The notes under the pieces: model-generated | Seen by the model: only the letters and a program-made list of their open reading frames with translations | The model's database searches: none | What the model was told of the DNA's origin: nothing | Assembly: GCA_963978895.1 (NCBI GenBank) | Contig: OZ022240.1 | Span: forward strand, 7,855,550 to 7,919,549 | Source of the DNA: Erpobdella octoculata | Taxonomy: Eukaryota; Annelida; Clitellata; Hirudinida; Erpobdellidae | Reading direction: 5' to 3' | DNA length: 64,000 nt | Shown here: positions 10,303 through 22,300 of the stretch, in pieces | Layout of the letters: each line of letters starts with the position of its first letter | Numbering within the stretch: the stretch's first letter is position 1 | Translations under genes and position numbers: made by a program

Positions 10303-13300
10303 TGTTGTTTAAATTTTTTTATTATTTTCTATTTTTTAGTGTTGAAATCTTTTTAGATTTTTTTTTAAATCTGAAAACGGATTAAAGTATTGTCACCAGA
10401 TATACACCCGTGTTAAAAAAATCGACTTTTTACAACCATTAGAAGTGTCTTAAGAAAGCTTTAGAAAATAGCATGAAACAAACAGCAAACTAAAAAATTT
10501 TTTCTCCACCAACCACAAGTCACTGTCAGCAGCATTAACATCACATCCAGACCGTACCAAGTAGTGAGCAACATCAGCTTGTCCAGCGCAAATAGAGTTG
10601 TGCAGAGCTGTGATTCCTTCATCATTTGCCATGTTGAAATGTCCTTTCTTTGTAAGGAAAGATTGGTGTGGTTAAATATTTCACGAGTTAACATTAATAT
10701 GTTCATTTATCATACTTCAACCGATAGGAAAATAACATTATGTTATGCAAAAAAGATGGGAACAAATCAAATCAAATCACTGTGTCAAGCAATAGAGAAG
10801 GTAGGCATGCATGGAGGTGCGAGAAACCCGGAACCCCCCTACGGACAGATTTAAAAAAAGTTCAAAAGTAAAATAAACTTGCTGCTCCATTTCCTGTGAC
10901 TATATGCCAATTTGCAATTAGATCTAATTAATACCTTTATATGTTAATTGGTGCTATAATTAATAAATCTATAAACAGTTCATAGAAACCTTTTCAACGA
11001 TATCCATGACAACATCCAACTCTCCTTGGAGAGCAGCATCCAGAAGGATGGCAAGAGGACTGAAAACGACACTTCTTCGCTTGGAGGAGTTCTTGGATCC
11101 GGATTTCTTTAAAATACTTTTTGTATTAGCCGGGGAGGAAGAATTGGAAGTTTGTACGACCGTTACTGCTGCGGATGTACCAAAATTTGATTTCGACTCA
11201 TCTTTGTTCACAGGACCATCATCACCAGCAGCTCCAATGTTTTCAGTAAAATAACCAACATAAGTATCAATGAGCGGAGAGAAAGAGCTACTACTATCAT
11301 GATCATCTTTCTCATTGCCACCTTCATTTCTTTTAACTGCACAATCTTCATCACTACTATCACTACTCGTATCATCCCCATCATCACGATCATCACATAT
11401 ATTCCTGCTGATGTCATCATCATCACCACCTCCCTGACTCATAGTTTCACCACCGAGAATTGAACTCGAACTGACAAACTTCTCCAAAGAACTTTCACTG
11501 TCACTTTCAACATCGACGGTCACTTTTAAAAACTCACTCTCGGTTTTTTCCATTCGTGTCATTTCTTCTGAATTGATTTTCTCTTTCAAGACTACATCTT
11601 CATCATCATTACTATCATAATCATCATCATTATTTTCAAGGTCAGGACTAACACGTTCTATCACCTGTAATGTCATTTTATCATCTTCTGCTACATTTAT
11701 AACACCAGGTGATTCTTCTTTCTGACCTGCAACTAATGAGACATTTGAATATTCATGAGGAGCTTCCGTAATATCATCAAAAAAGTGTTTCTGAGCATGA
11801 ATCAGAGGTTTGAACTTGAAAGGTGCTACATCAAAATCGTACGAATTTCTCTTTCTCTCCGGCTCAACATCGGCCACTACGACGGGCAAAGAAATGCTGC
11901 TCGGACGAGGACTGGTGCAGGAGTGGTGCAAGTCGTCCGAACCCGACGAGAGACGCTTCCTGAGAGATCGAACCCCCACGGACGGGTGGCGAAGTATCGA
12001 CGAGCTACCATCCAGCTGCTCCAAGAACTCAGATACGGAGACTTCCGGATGTTGATTGTGAAGAGGAGAATTCATGAAAACATCATTAGTGAGATCATCC
12101 TTGACGATGCTGTGCTCGTCGGCTGGTTTGTAATAATCCGTCCGATTCCTTTCCTCTTCGGAAACGATGCCTGGAATGGAAATTGAAAAGAAAGAATCCT
12201 CTTTTGACTGTTCTAGCAAACTTTCATTCCTTTGAACTAACTCACTAGCAGCATCTGACAACACATTTGTCGAGACAACTTTAGGCCTCTTGTACTCAAC
12301 AGTTAACGATTTATTTCCCGGAGACAATTGGTGCATTTTGTCCGACAGGTCGGTCAAATTCAGATCATCGATAGAACCAGGCTCATCAGTGTCATCATCT
12401 GTCAATGTCGACATTGGAGTCACTTGAATGAGAGAGTTCGACATCCAAGTCGTGTCATTGCTTGAAGGAGAAGTCATTTGAAGTGATTCATTCATTTCTT
12501 TCTCACGTGGTGATGATAATGATGCTATTAATAAATAGAACAGAAATGTCCACAATAATTTATTAAGTATACAAATATTGAAGTATTTACTATTCGAAAA
12601 TATTTATCATAATTGTAAGTTTTTTAATTTGATTGGATTTTTAATATAATTAAAATAAGAACAAAGCACAACAAATTATAGTTATTTATTAACAATAAGA
12701 TGACAGTTATTTATTACTATTAATAAGCATGAACAAAAAACTGGAAATAAAAACACAACATCCACAACTCACTCGTAATAAAAGGATCCTTCTCATCATC
12801 ATCAACAACAGCATCAGGGATTTCTTCAATTATTTCATTTGGACTGTTTATTGTTGGAATGTTCAGCTGATTGTCAACAATGGAATTGTTATCAGTAGAT
12901 GCTTTGATGGTGTTAGGAGTCTGAATAGAACTATTGTAAAAGACCTTCTTAACTGGATTAACAAACTCATTAACAGTGCCGTTGTTAACTTCAGTTTTGG
13001 TAATTGTAAAATTAGTTTGACTCTTTTTCAGATCTTCCACTTTCCTCTTGGCATAAGATATAAAACCACAACTTTTTGAAGATCTATTCGATGTCGGCTC
13101 GCGCTGTTCAACTGCGCATAAATGACTTTGCGACGGGCAACTTTCTTCTGACATCGGAATGATGCCGTCGTCGTCGTTTATGTCGGAGTGTTTTTTAGAG
13201 AAAGTATTAGGCTTAACAATGGTCATCCTGTAGTCAGCCAGTGCTGTTTTATTGACAGTGCCATCAACTGTATCAGAAACATCATTATTGTCGGAGCTGT

Positions 13301-16300
13301 TGACGAGTTGAACATTTGTCGTTGACCTCTGTCTTCTCTTGCTGGTAAATGGAATGGATGACTTTAATATCTCATTAGAAGATAATGAAGATAAAGGTGC
13401 TGGATGAACTATTGATGATGATGGTAGTAGAGATACGTGGGCTGATGAAGATGATGGTAGTAGAGATACGTGGGCTGATGATGTTGATGATGATGGTATT
13501 AGAGATACGTGGGCTGATGAAGATGATGATGATGATGTTAGCCGAGATATGTGGGCTGATGATGTTGATGGTAGTAGAGATACGTGGGCTGATGAAGATG
13601 ATGATGATGATGGTAGCCGAGATATGTGGGCTGATGATGATGGTGGTAAGAGAGTTACATGGGCTGATGAAGATGAAGGTAGTAGAGATACATGGGCTGA
13701 TGAAGATGATGGCAGCCGAGATACATGGGCTGATGATGCTGGTGGTAACAGAGATACATGGGCTGATGATGATGGTGGTAGCCGAGATACGTGGGCTGAT
13801 GATGATGGTGGTAGCCGAGATACGTGGGCTGATGATGATGGCAGGAGAGATTCGTTGGCTGATAAAGATGGAATCGTAGATCGACGAACACCTGAAGATG
13901 CTTTGCTTTTCCCCATCAGTATATCTATGGCAGAATTCGGCCTGCAAACCATATAAACCTAAATTACTAACATTAATGAAACGAAAACTAAAAAAAGTTC
14001 CCAACATTCTAATTAAAACAAAACTGGGAGAAATCACTTGCCTGGTTCTGACAGAACCAGCTAATGTAGATGGTCTTTTGTGTGTAAGAAACGGACCAGC
14101 AGTAACTGCGAGTTGAGATGCTTTGGTCATCTTGTCCTTATTCAAGTTCAGCCTACTTCTCAAGTCTTCGACTTTTGATTGAATATCTGGGACAGATTCT
14201 TTTCTCTTTTTTAAATAATTTTCTTGATCAGATATCTCCAGATTTAAATTCTCTTTCAGACAATTCTGAATCTAAAAAATTATATTTTATTTATCGTACT
14301 AGAAAGACATAAAAAAAACCAGGAATACTGACTTTTAATAATTTAACTAAAATTCATTAAAAACTCAAATGAAGTAAAACTAAAAATTCTTTTCAAGCTG
14401 CAAAAACAAAGCAGAACAAACTAACATTCAACTCAACAATGGAGTTCTTGAGCATCTCGAGATCAAAATGAGAATTCATGTTTTTATGTTCATCGAATTT
14501 CTCCATCAAACCAGCCACACGCCGTCTCATGGAGTTCAATTCCTTGTCGGTCATTCTGAAGGCTTGCCTCAGTTCTTCCAATGTTGGAATGCCTGTCGCA
14601 CATAAGGATATTATAATTTTGACTAAACAGAGGAGGGCATATCATAGTCAGACCTTTTTTAGGTTTAAATGATTATATCTTTATAGTAAACAATTTTCAA
14701 ATAATGATAATTCTTCTCTTCAGGTATTTTATATAATTTGAGTTTATGAAATAAAAAATATTTAAAAAATTATCTTAGATCAAGTGTAGACACAAGAAGA
14801 ATTTCATAGAAAATTAGTGTGTTATTTCCTTGGTTTTTCAGCAATTTTATCTAAAATAGCTTCAACTATTGGCATGAAATTTCTATACAAATATAGAAAA
14901 GGTTAATAATTTAATCGGCTCTCTTGATGAATAACTTTTCAAACAAGTTTTCAAGTAATATAATAAAGTGATGAAAAGATATATTCTTTACAAAATTCTA
15001 TATATCCTTAAACGTTGTTTTTAAGAAAAAGTCAATATCATCACGAAGTCATTCTACTTTTTTGCCTACTGAACTACTATATAAATAGTCTAGTGTCCAT
15101 TGTTTATCACTGTCATTTTTATTTGTCTGCCTATATGTGTGCTCTTCATATAATTTGTAAGTTTCAAGATTAACTAGTTTCTGCCTCAGTCTACATGACA
15201 AAACCATCTTATGCTCAGTCTACATGACAAAACCATCTTATGCTCAGTCTACATGACAAAACTATCTTATGCTCAGTCTACATGACAAAACCATCTTATG
15301 CTCAGTCTACATGACAAAACTATCTTATGCTCAGTCTACATGACAAAACTATCTTATGCTCAGTCTACATGACAAAACTATCTTATGCTCAGTCTACATG
15401 ACAAAACTATCTTATGCTCAGTCTACATGACAAAACTATCTTATGCTCAGTCTACATGACAAAACTATCTTATGCTCAGTCTACATGACAAAACTATCTT
15501 ATGCTCAGTCTACATGACAAAACTATCTTATGCTCAGTCTACATGACAAACATTTGAGGATAGGCACGACCACGAGGAAAGTTCCCAAAATTGTTCAACT
15601 CTGGAGGTCTTCTTAAAATTATATTGTTTGAAATGTACACAGTTTTGAAGTAAAAATTTAATTGAGCTATATGCTGGATTATAACTTAAATATTACTTAG
15701 GAAAGCTGCAAAGCCTTAATTAATTAATTAAGATTTTTTAATTGGTAAATGTTAAATATAAAGTAAAATTAATTTTAATAACCTTTCTTTTTATCCATAC
15801 AAGAATTATTAGAACTTAATCCTTTTTCATGTCTCAATTGGTTGATCTTCTTTTCTTGAACTTCAACTTTTTGTAATAAAGTCATCAAGACTCCTCCCCC
15901 TTCTCTTCTTCTTTTACCGATCTCTTCTTTCTTCAACACCTTCAATCTATCTTCCATAGAAGCTACTTTCTGAAAACAAATAAAACATTTTAAAAAATAG
16001 ATGGTGCAAGGGTAGAGATTCTCTCTTCAAGAAGGTTCACTCTGGGGGGGGGGGGGGGGAAGGCGGCAGGCAATGAGATAACAAGCGACTATCGGCAGCT
16101 AAACATAGAAATGGCCATAAACTTCCTGACTACCTGTTGACAGAAGGTCCAAAACCAAACCTAAAGAATCATATTCTATTCATTCAGATATCTCCGTTAA
16201 AACCTTTACCCGAGCCTCTTTACAGTTTGTTAATGAATGATCATTCAGAAAATACACATTTTTTGGACCATATATGCAAGTATAACGGCTGTTTTCAAAT

Positions 16301-19300
16301 GACATCATTTGGTGCCAAAAAGATTGTCAATGACGGTTTTATGCCAACGTTTAAGATCCAAGGTCAAGTTTATCATTTAGCTGGAAGTCTTTTAAATTGT
16401 CCACACGAAGAGCCTAAGTTTTTGCAAGTTTATTTTGTTGGAGAGGACGAAAGAGAAGTACGATTGAGGTGCTCTAATTTTCCTGGTGTGAAAGACTGTT
16501 TAGTCAAACAATTAAGAAACATGCTACACAACAACAATAGATATATTGGGGATCTAAAAACTACCTTAGAAAATGCACCCAAAAACTGTGATTTTGAAGT
16601 TGTTATTCACACTGACAGATCACCTGTTGATGGTCATACTGGTCGATTCAATGCACCGACAGTGAATGAAGTAGCTATGGTAATGGTAGGGAACAGTTTG
16701 AACGGAGAGATATTGTACTAAAAAGCCGAGACAAAAAGCTGCAAAGAATTAGTGAAACTCATCGTTCTTATGATGCTCTACAGTACCAGCTGTTATTTTG
16801 CCAGGGCGAAGATGGTTATTCTGTTGATATTTCTCAGGTTGAGCCCGTAACAAAAAAATCAATTTAAAAAACTGTTTCTGCTTAAACTTTTTATTCTTAT
16901 CACCTCATGGTGAGAGAACACGATTTTAACCATTTGTCCGTTCTTTTTTCAGTCAGTTTTTAGTTGATATGTATGCAAAAATAGAGAGTGAAAGGTTGAA
17001 CTTTATTAGAAATAACCAGTCAAAACTCAGGACCGAAAGTTATATTAATCTAAAAGATACTGTAGGAAGGAATGATGCTGATAGTAATCAATTGGGTCAG
17101 ATTGTGCTAAAGCTGTATGAAAAAGGGCATTACATCAGCAGCTCTGAGGCCTTGTGACAAATTTTTGGGTTTCCAATTCATGAAAGATAACCAACTATTG
17201 TACATCTTGCAGTTCATCTTGAAAATGGTCAAAGGGTGTATTTTAACCAGAACAACTTGGTAGAAAAAGTTAACAACCCACCTACAACGCTTATAGGTTT
17301 CTTTGCATCATGTAGATCCGATAGCTTTGCTAAAACTCTTCTTTATTATTCCGAAGTTCCTTCATTTTTTGTTTGGAAAAATAATACTTTTGAAAGAAGA
17401 AAGAAGGGAAAAGATGTTGAAGGTTGGAACTTTGCAGGAACTTTGAAAATGATCGAGAATAACCTACTGAATGTATATCAAATTAATTCTTTTCTTGTTA
17501 GTATTTTCATGTACAAATATGACAACCATATGTTACCGTCGTCATTTGATAACCTTCTCACAAAATCATCTCATGTACATTCTCATGATGTGCGTTCTTT
17601 GCATTGCTTTCGGTCTGATTTTGCTCGAACAACTCTCAAAACATTCTCCATAAATTGTTTTGGTCCGCGGTTGTATTCAAGTATTCCGATAACAATTTCC
17701 TCATTGAAAAGCATTTCGCTATTTAAAAAATTGTTGAAATCTTACATATTACAGCTAGATTCATAATTTCAATATCTATATACTTATGTTAACTTCGATA
17801 CAAATATGTTAACTTATATATATACTTATGTTTACTCCTATACACTTATGTTAACTTTTATTTCTCTGTCTCGGTTCGTATTTAAATCTGAATTTTTGTT
17901 TATAGGTCGTCCAGTTAGCGGGAAGTAATTCCCTTCGGATGAACCTTTTGAGCACTTGATTTTTTTCCCTTATTTATAACTTCATTGTTTTGTTTCGTGC
18001 TCAATAAATGTTCGAAAAAAAAAAGCTGCTTTCTGTAACTCTCCATATAAGCTGCGTGACCTGTTTTCAATAATGTTGGTGTTTTGTCAACTTTCCAACC
18101 CATTAAAGCCTCTGGGAAAACTTTAAAAACAGTTTCGCAGAGGATATCCCTTGGCAAATAGGTAACAAATTTATTGATAACAGTACAGAACATGTGATGA
18201 GTGCAGTTTATAACAGGTGTATGTTTATGATCAAGGAGATGGTATTGTCTTGGGGGAGGAGACAGGATTTGTTGCACTATAGTCTGCCAAAGCTATCAGG
18301 AAATGTAGGTAATTCAATTAACAGAGATTATTTAAGGGAGACAAATTATGACCGAAATAATTTGGTAAACAAAGTTTTGGTTAACGAATCTTCCTTGATT
18401 GATGAACAGCTTGCTATTTATAAGCAAGTTCTTCACAGCATTCATACAGGGCCTGGTAAAGTGTTTTTCTTAGATGCTCCTGGAGGTACAGGAAAAACAT
18501 TTCTTATTAATTTGTTGAAAGGTGGGAAAACAGCTGATGCTGCTTTTAAGCTACCCTTCAACCTTAAACATGCAGAATCGCCTCTGTGCAACATTTCCAA
18601 ACAAAGCAACATGGCCAAAGTTCTCCGGGATTGTAAGCTCATTGTTTGGGACGAGAGCACTATGGCTCATAAGGGCGGCTTTGAAGCATTAGATCGTAGT
18701 CTTAGAGACATTAAGGAAAACAATAAGGTCATGGGGGGAGTCACTGTTTTACTGGCAGGAGACTTTCGGCAAACGTTGCCTGTAGTAACAAAAGAGCTGA
18801 TGAGGTAAACACTTGCATAAAACCATCCTGCTTATAATCTGTTGTACAAAAATTAAGTCTAACTAAAAATATGAGGGTGTATTTAAACGGTGATGCGTCT
18901 GCATGTCAGTTTCCCGAACTGCTACTTAAAATTGGTGACGGAATATTAGAAGGTGAATTTATTATTTCCTTCAACCTAGGCACAGTTGTCAATTCTGTTT
19001 CAGAGCTCATTTCCAGAATTTACCCTAATATAGAAAACTTGCTAGAAAAAACTCCGGAATGGTTATGCGAGCGAGCCATTTTAGCACCAAAAAACAGCAT
19101 GGCGTCAGGAATCAATAAATTACTTATTGATTCTTTCGAAGGACTCCAAATGGAATTTACTTCTGTAGACTCAGTTCTTTAAAGTGATGATGCAGTACAC
19201 TACCCCGTTGAGTTTTTAAATTCATTTAATCCATCTGGTCTTCCTGATCACAAACTTTATCTAAAAGTAGGAGCACCTGTAATATTATTGCGCAATCTAA

Positions 19301-22300
19301 ACCTACCTAAGCTATGTAATGGAAACAAATTGCAAGTAAAAACTCTTCACAAAAATCTGATTGAGCTGTATGATCAAAAAGAGGCGGAACTCGAATCTGA
19401 AAAAATTAATAAAAAAGCTCAAGCTCCTCTGACGAAGGAGATGGTCAAAGAGGTGCCGATCGTACAGAAGCGGCGATAGCAAATTCCAAGACCACCGATA
19501 AAATCTCTTCGCAAACTGCCACAACTCAAATGCAGACTCGAAGTCAGGCTAAACAAGTCTTACTGGAGTATGAGAGTGACTGCTATCTTGCTGATGTTTT
19601 GGTAATGAAAAAATCTGGATTTCAACAGGTATTGGTGCTGGAGAGTCTGTATTCATATCACAAATTCCTCTTATACCATCAGACCTTTCAATCAGCTTTA
19701 AAAGACTTCAATTTCTGCTAAAAGTTTGTTTTGCCATGACAATATACAAGTCCCAAGGAATTGATTTGAGAGAAACAAGTCGTACACAAAACTTTCGTTT
19801 AATTAAAATTGACAAACAAATCAGAATTTTTATTGTTTTCTACTATCTGAGAACGAGCGCTAATGGTCGCCTGCAAAGCACACTTGAATGATTTTAGTTT
19901 GCAATTCTGCCAACGTGCTAACTTTGCTTTGGATTTGCCAGCAAATTTCACTCCAGTGAACCAGAAGCACCCTCAAACTGCTCGTGTTACAATGTCAATA
20001 GGGATTTTCAACACCCATAAACGTCCTACCTCAAACAGTACATTGAGAACAGATTTATAATAATTTCCAATAAATCCTCTCGCCATTTTAACGTTTATTT
20101 CTTTATTTTTCCATGACCATCCTTTTCTGGGGCTGAACAGTTGAAGTGTGATCAACAGTTTAATCCAGAACGTTTGTCAGCTGGTCCGAACCAATATAGC
20201 TCTGGTCCATCATCCAGGTAACAAAAAAAATCATCGACTAGCAATACTATTGGTCCTCAAGCTTTGGTCTATAGTGAATTGCAATCCATGTTGAAAGAAT
20301 TGGAAAATGTGAACTCCACATTTAATGTCTCTAAGACTACGATCTATTATTATTATTATTATCAGCCATGGCACAGAGTTATTCTACCTGAGTAAAACTC
20401 GAGCACTCGTGTCGAAGTTGGACCTGGAAAAGTACAGAAGTCTCACCAATCACATCTTGCCAAAAACAACAAAAGACCTAACCTGCAAGAATACAAAAGA
20501 AATTTTGGAGTCGCCGTTTGGTGACAAGGTCTCGGTTTTCAGAAGGAGGTTTGACATGTTCCGGTTGGTTATCGGAGATCCTGGGTACAGCCAGCTTGGT
20601 TCAACAATCAATAGAATGACTGCATTGGCTCAAATTGAACAGATGGCAAAAGAACATTTCAAATGTTTGGTTTTTGTTTCTGCACCGCAAGGAGTTGAAT
20701 TGCTTCACTTACTGTTTTTTAAAAGGATATGATGTGAATGATACTGTTTATGCTATATGGAAAAGCAGTGGCATATGGAGGGGGGGCAGGGGGGGACAGT
20801 TGTCCCCGGGTGCAGGGCTGGGGGGACACAATATCAGTGTCCAAAATTTTTTTTATTAATATTTTGCTTTACCTAGCAATTTCTATGACTCTCCTTTAGA
20901 ACAGTGCAGGTCAAGTCAAGCAGTGCAGTTAAAAGCTTGTATAGATTATGCTCTCTATAGTATATCCGTGGTATAGCTACATTGGGTTAGTCAGTGTAGC
21001 CGCCTACACATAACCGCTATTACTAAGTTTAGTTTCCTTTTTGTCTCACGGGACCAACGGGCTGCTGGAGAAATTAATTATAATGTAGATAATCTTCCTT
21101 AGTATGACACATGGACATTGGACTCAGGACTTAATAACTCTGAAGTAGAAATTGATATCATTTCTCATAAGCCAAATCCAATTCCAGCTGTGCTTATGCT
21201 CGGCGACGTTGGCTATTTGGATTTCGATCAAACATCACAACTGCCTATAATTTCTCAACAGCTCTGCACAGAAATGGTATCTCGAGGCTCTAATGTATTT
21301 CAAAATAATAATGGTCCATTTGCTAAGAAAGACGGCCGTTCTATGACAAAGCCATGGTTCAAGCGGAGACTTGCCAATGGAAAGGGTGATGAGGTGAATC
21401 GGGTCTGGCTAGTTTATTCACCATTGAATGAAGCAGCGTATTGTTTTTGCTGCTTGTTATTTCCCTTATCCAGCGCAAATAATAAATCATCTTTTGAATT
21501 ATCTAATGGATTCAGCAAGTGGAGGAAACCAGAGAAACTAGCGGCTCACGAGAACAATCCTTTCCACCGGAAATCATTTAATGCATGGAAAGAAGCAGAG
21601 CGCAGATTGATTCAAGGGAAAACAATCGATGCATCACTTGAAGCTGAAATTCAATCAGAAGTTGCAAGATGGCGAGATGTTTTGAAGCGAATACTAAATT
21701 GTATAAAATTCTTGGTCACTCAAAGCTTGGCATTGCGTGGACATGTTGAGAAACTTGACGCCACAGGAAACAAAAATGTAGGAAACTTTTTGTCTGTTCT
21801 TCAACTTCTAGCTCAGTATGACCCAATTTTGCAGGCACACTTTGACCATGCTAGAAAGAATCCAGGATCTGTTTCATATTTATCCCCTGAAATTCAGAAT
21901 GAGTTCAGCATTCTTGCTTCGAATGTGAGAAATCACTTGCTGATTGACATCCGAAAAAATAAATACTACGGGATTTGTTTGATTGAACTCCTGACTTGGC
22001 GCACCGGGAGCAAATGTCTGAAGTTATCAGGTATGTTGACATAAATTTCGATAAAAGGGAGGTTGTAATAAAAGAGTCATTTCTTGGTTACATTGAAATT
22101 CATGGAAAAGATGCAGCCTCAATTGAAGATGTTATCGTAAAGAGATTGGAATCTGACAACATCCCGTTACAAAATTGTAGATCTCAATGCTATGACAATG
22201 CAGCTGTTATGTCGGGGAATTTATCTGGAGTTCAGCAAAAAATAACAAGGCACTGTTTGTGAATTGTGACAATCACAGTTTAAACTTGTCAGGGGTGCAT

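Larger units (their letters stand above)
16137..19790 (+). mobile_element. Degraded Helitron (Rep/helicase) interrupted by other elements
   Basis: In order: the N-terminal Helitron region ([20 protein letters not shown], then [19 protein letters not shown]), the IHER...[18 protein letters not shown] region near 17165-17250, a Pif1-type helicase with Walker A GGTGKTF and Walker B-like VWDEST (18194-18808), helicase motifs [17 protein letters not shown], and C-terminal pieces at 18871-19365 and 19628-19790 ([11 protein letters not shown], then [13 protein letters not shown]). The catalytic Rep HUH/YY motifs were not found intact. A LINE fragment (about 17430-17890) and a foreign stretch of about 260 bp (about 19366-19627) interrupt it, and several stops and frameshifts make it dead. 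Confidence 0.88.

Noticed and set aside
11755..12186. 143-codon plus-strand frame
   Set aside because: Antisense shadow of ASPP exon 9.
13385..13956. Long plus-strand open frames over ASPP exon 8 (Met/Glu-rich and Asp/Trp-rich repeats)
   Set aside because: They are other-frame readings of the GATGATG minisatellite; the minus-strand frame is fixed by splice phase and family context.
13375..14163. 262-codon minus-strand frame reading through intron 7
   Set aside because: It gives an Ile/Ser/Pro repeat with no family support and ends before the ankyrin region; only worth keeping as a possible mis-spliced isoform.
15182..15552. CRISPR array
   Set aside because: Head-to-tail identical units with no unique spacers, inside a eukaryotic intron; a minisatellite.
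17915..18277. 120-codon minus-strand frame
   Set aside because: No recognisable motif; it overlaps Helitron sequence on the other strand.
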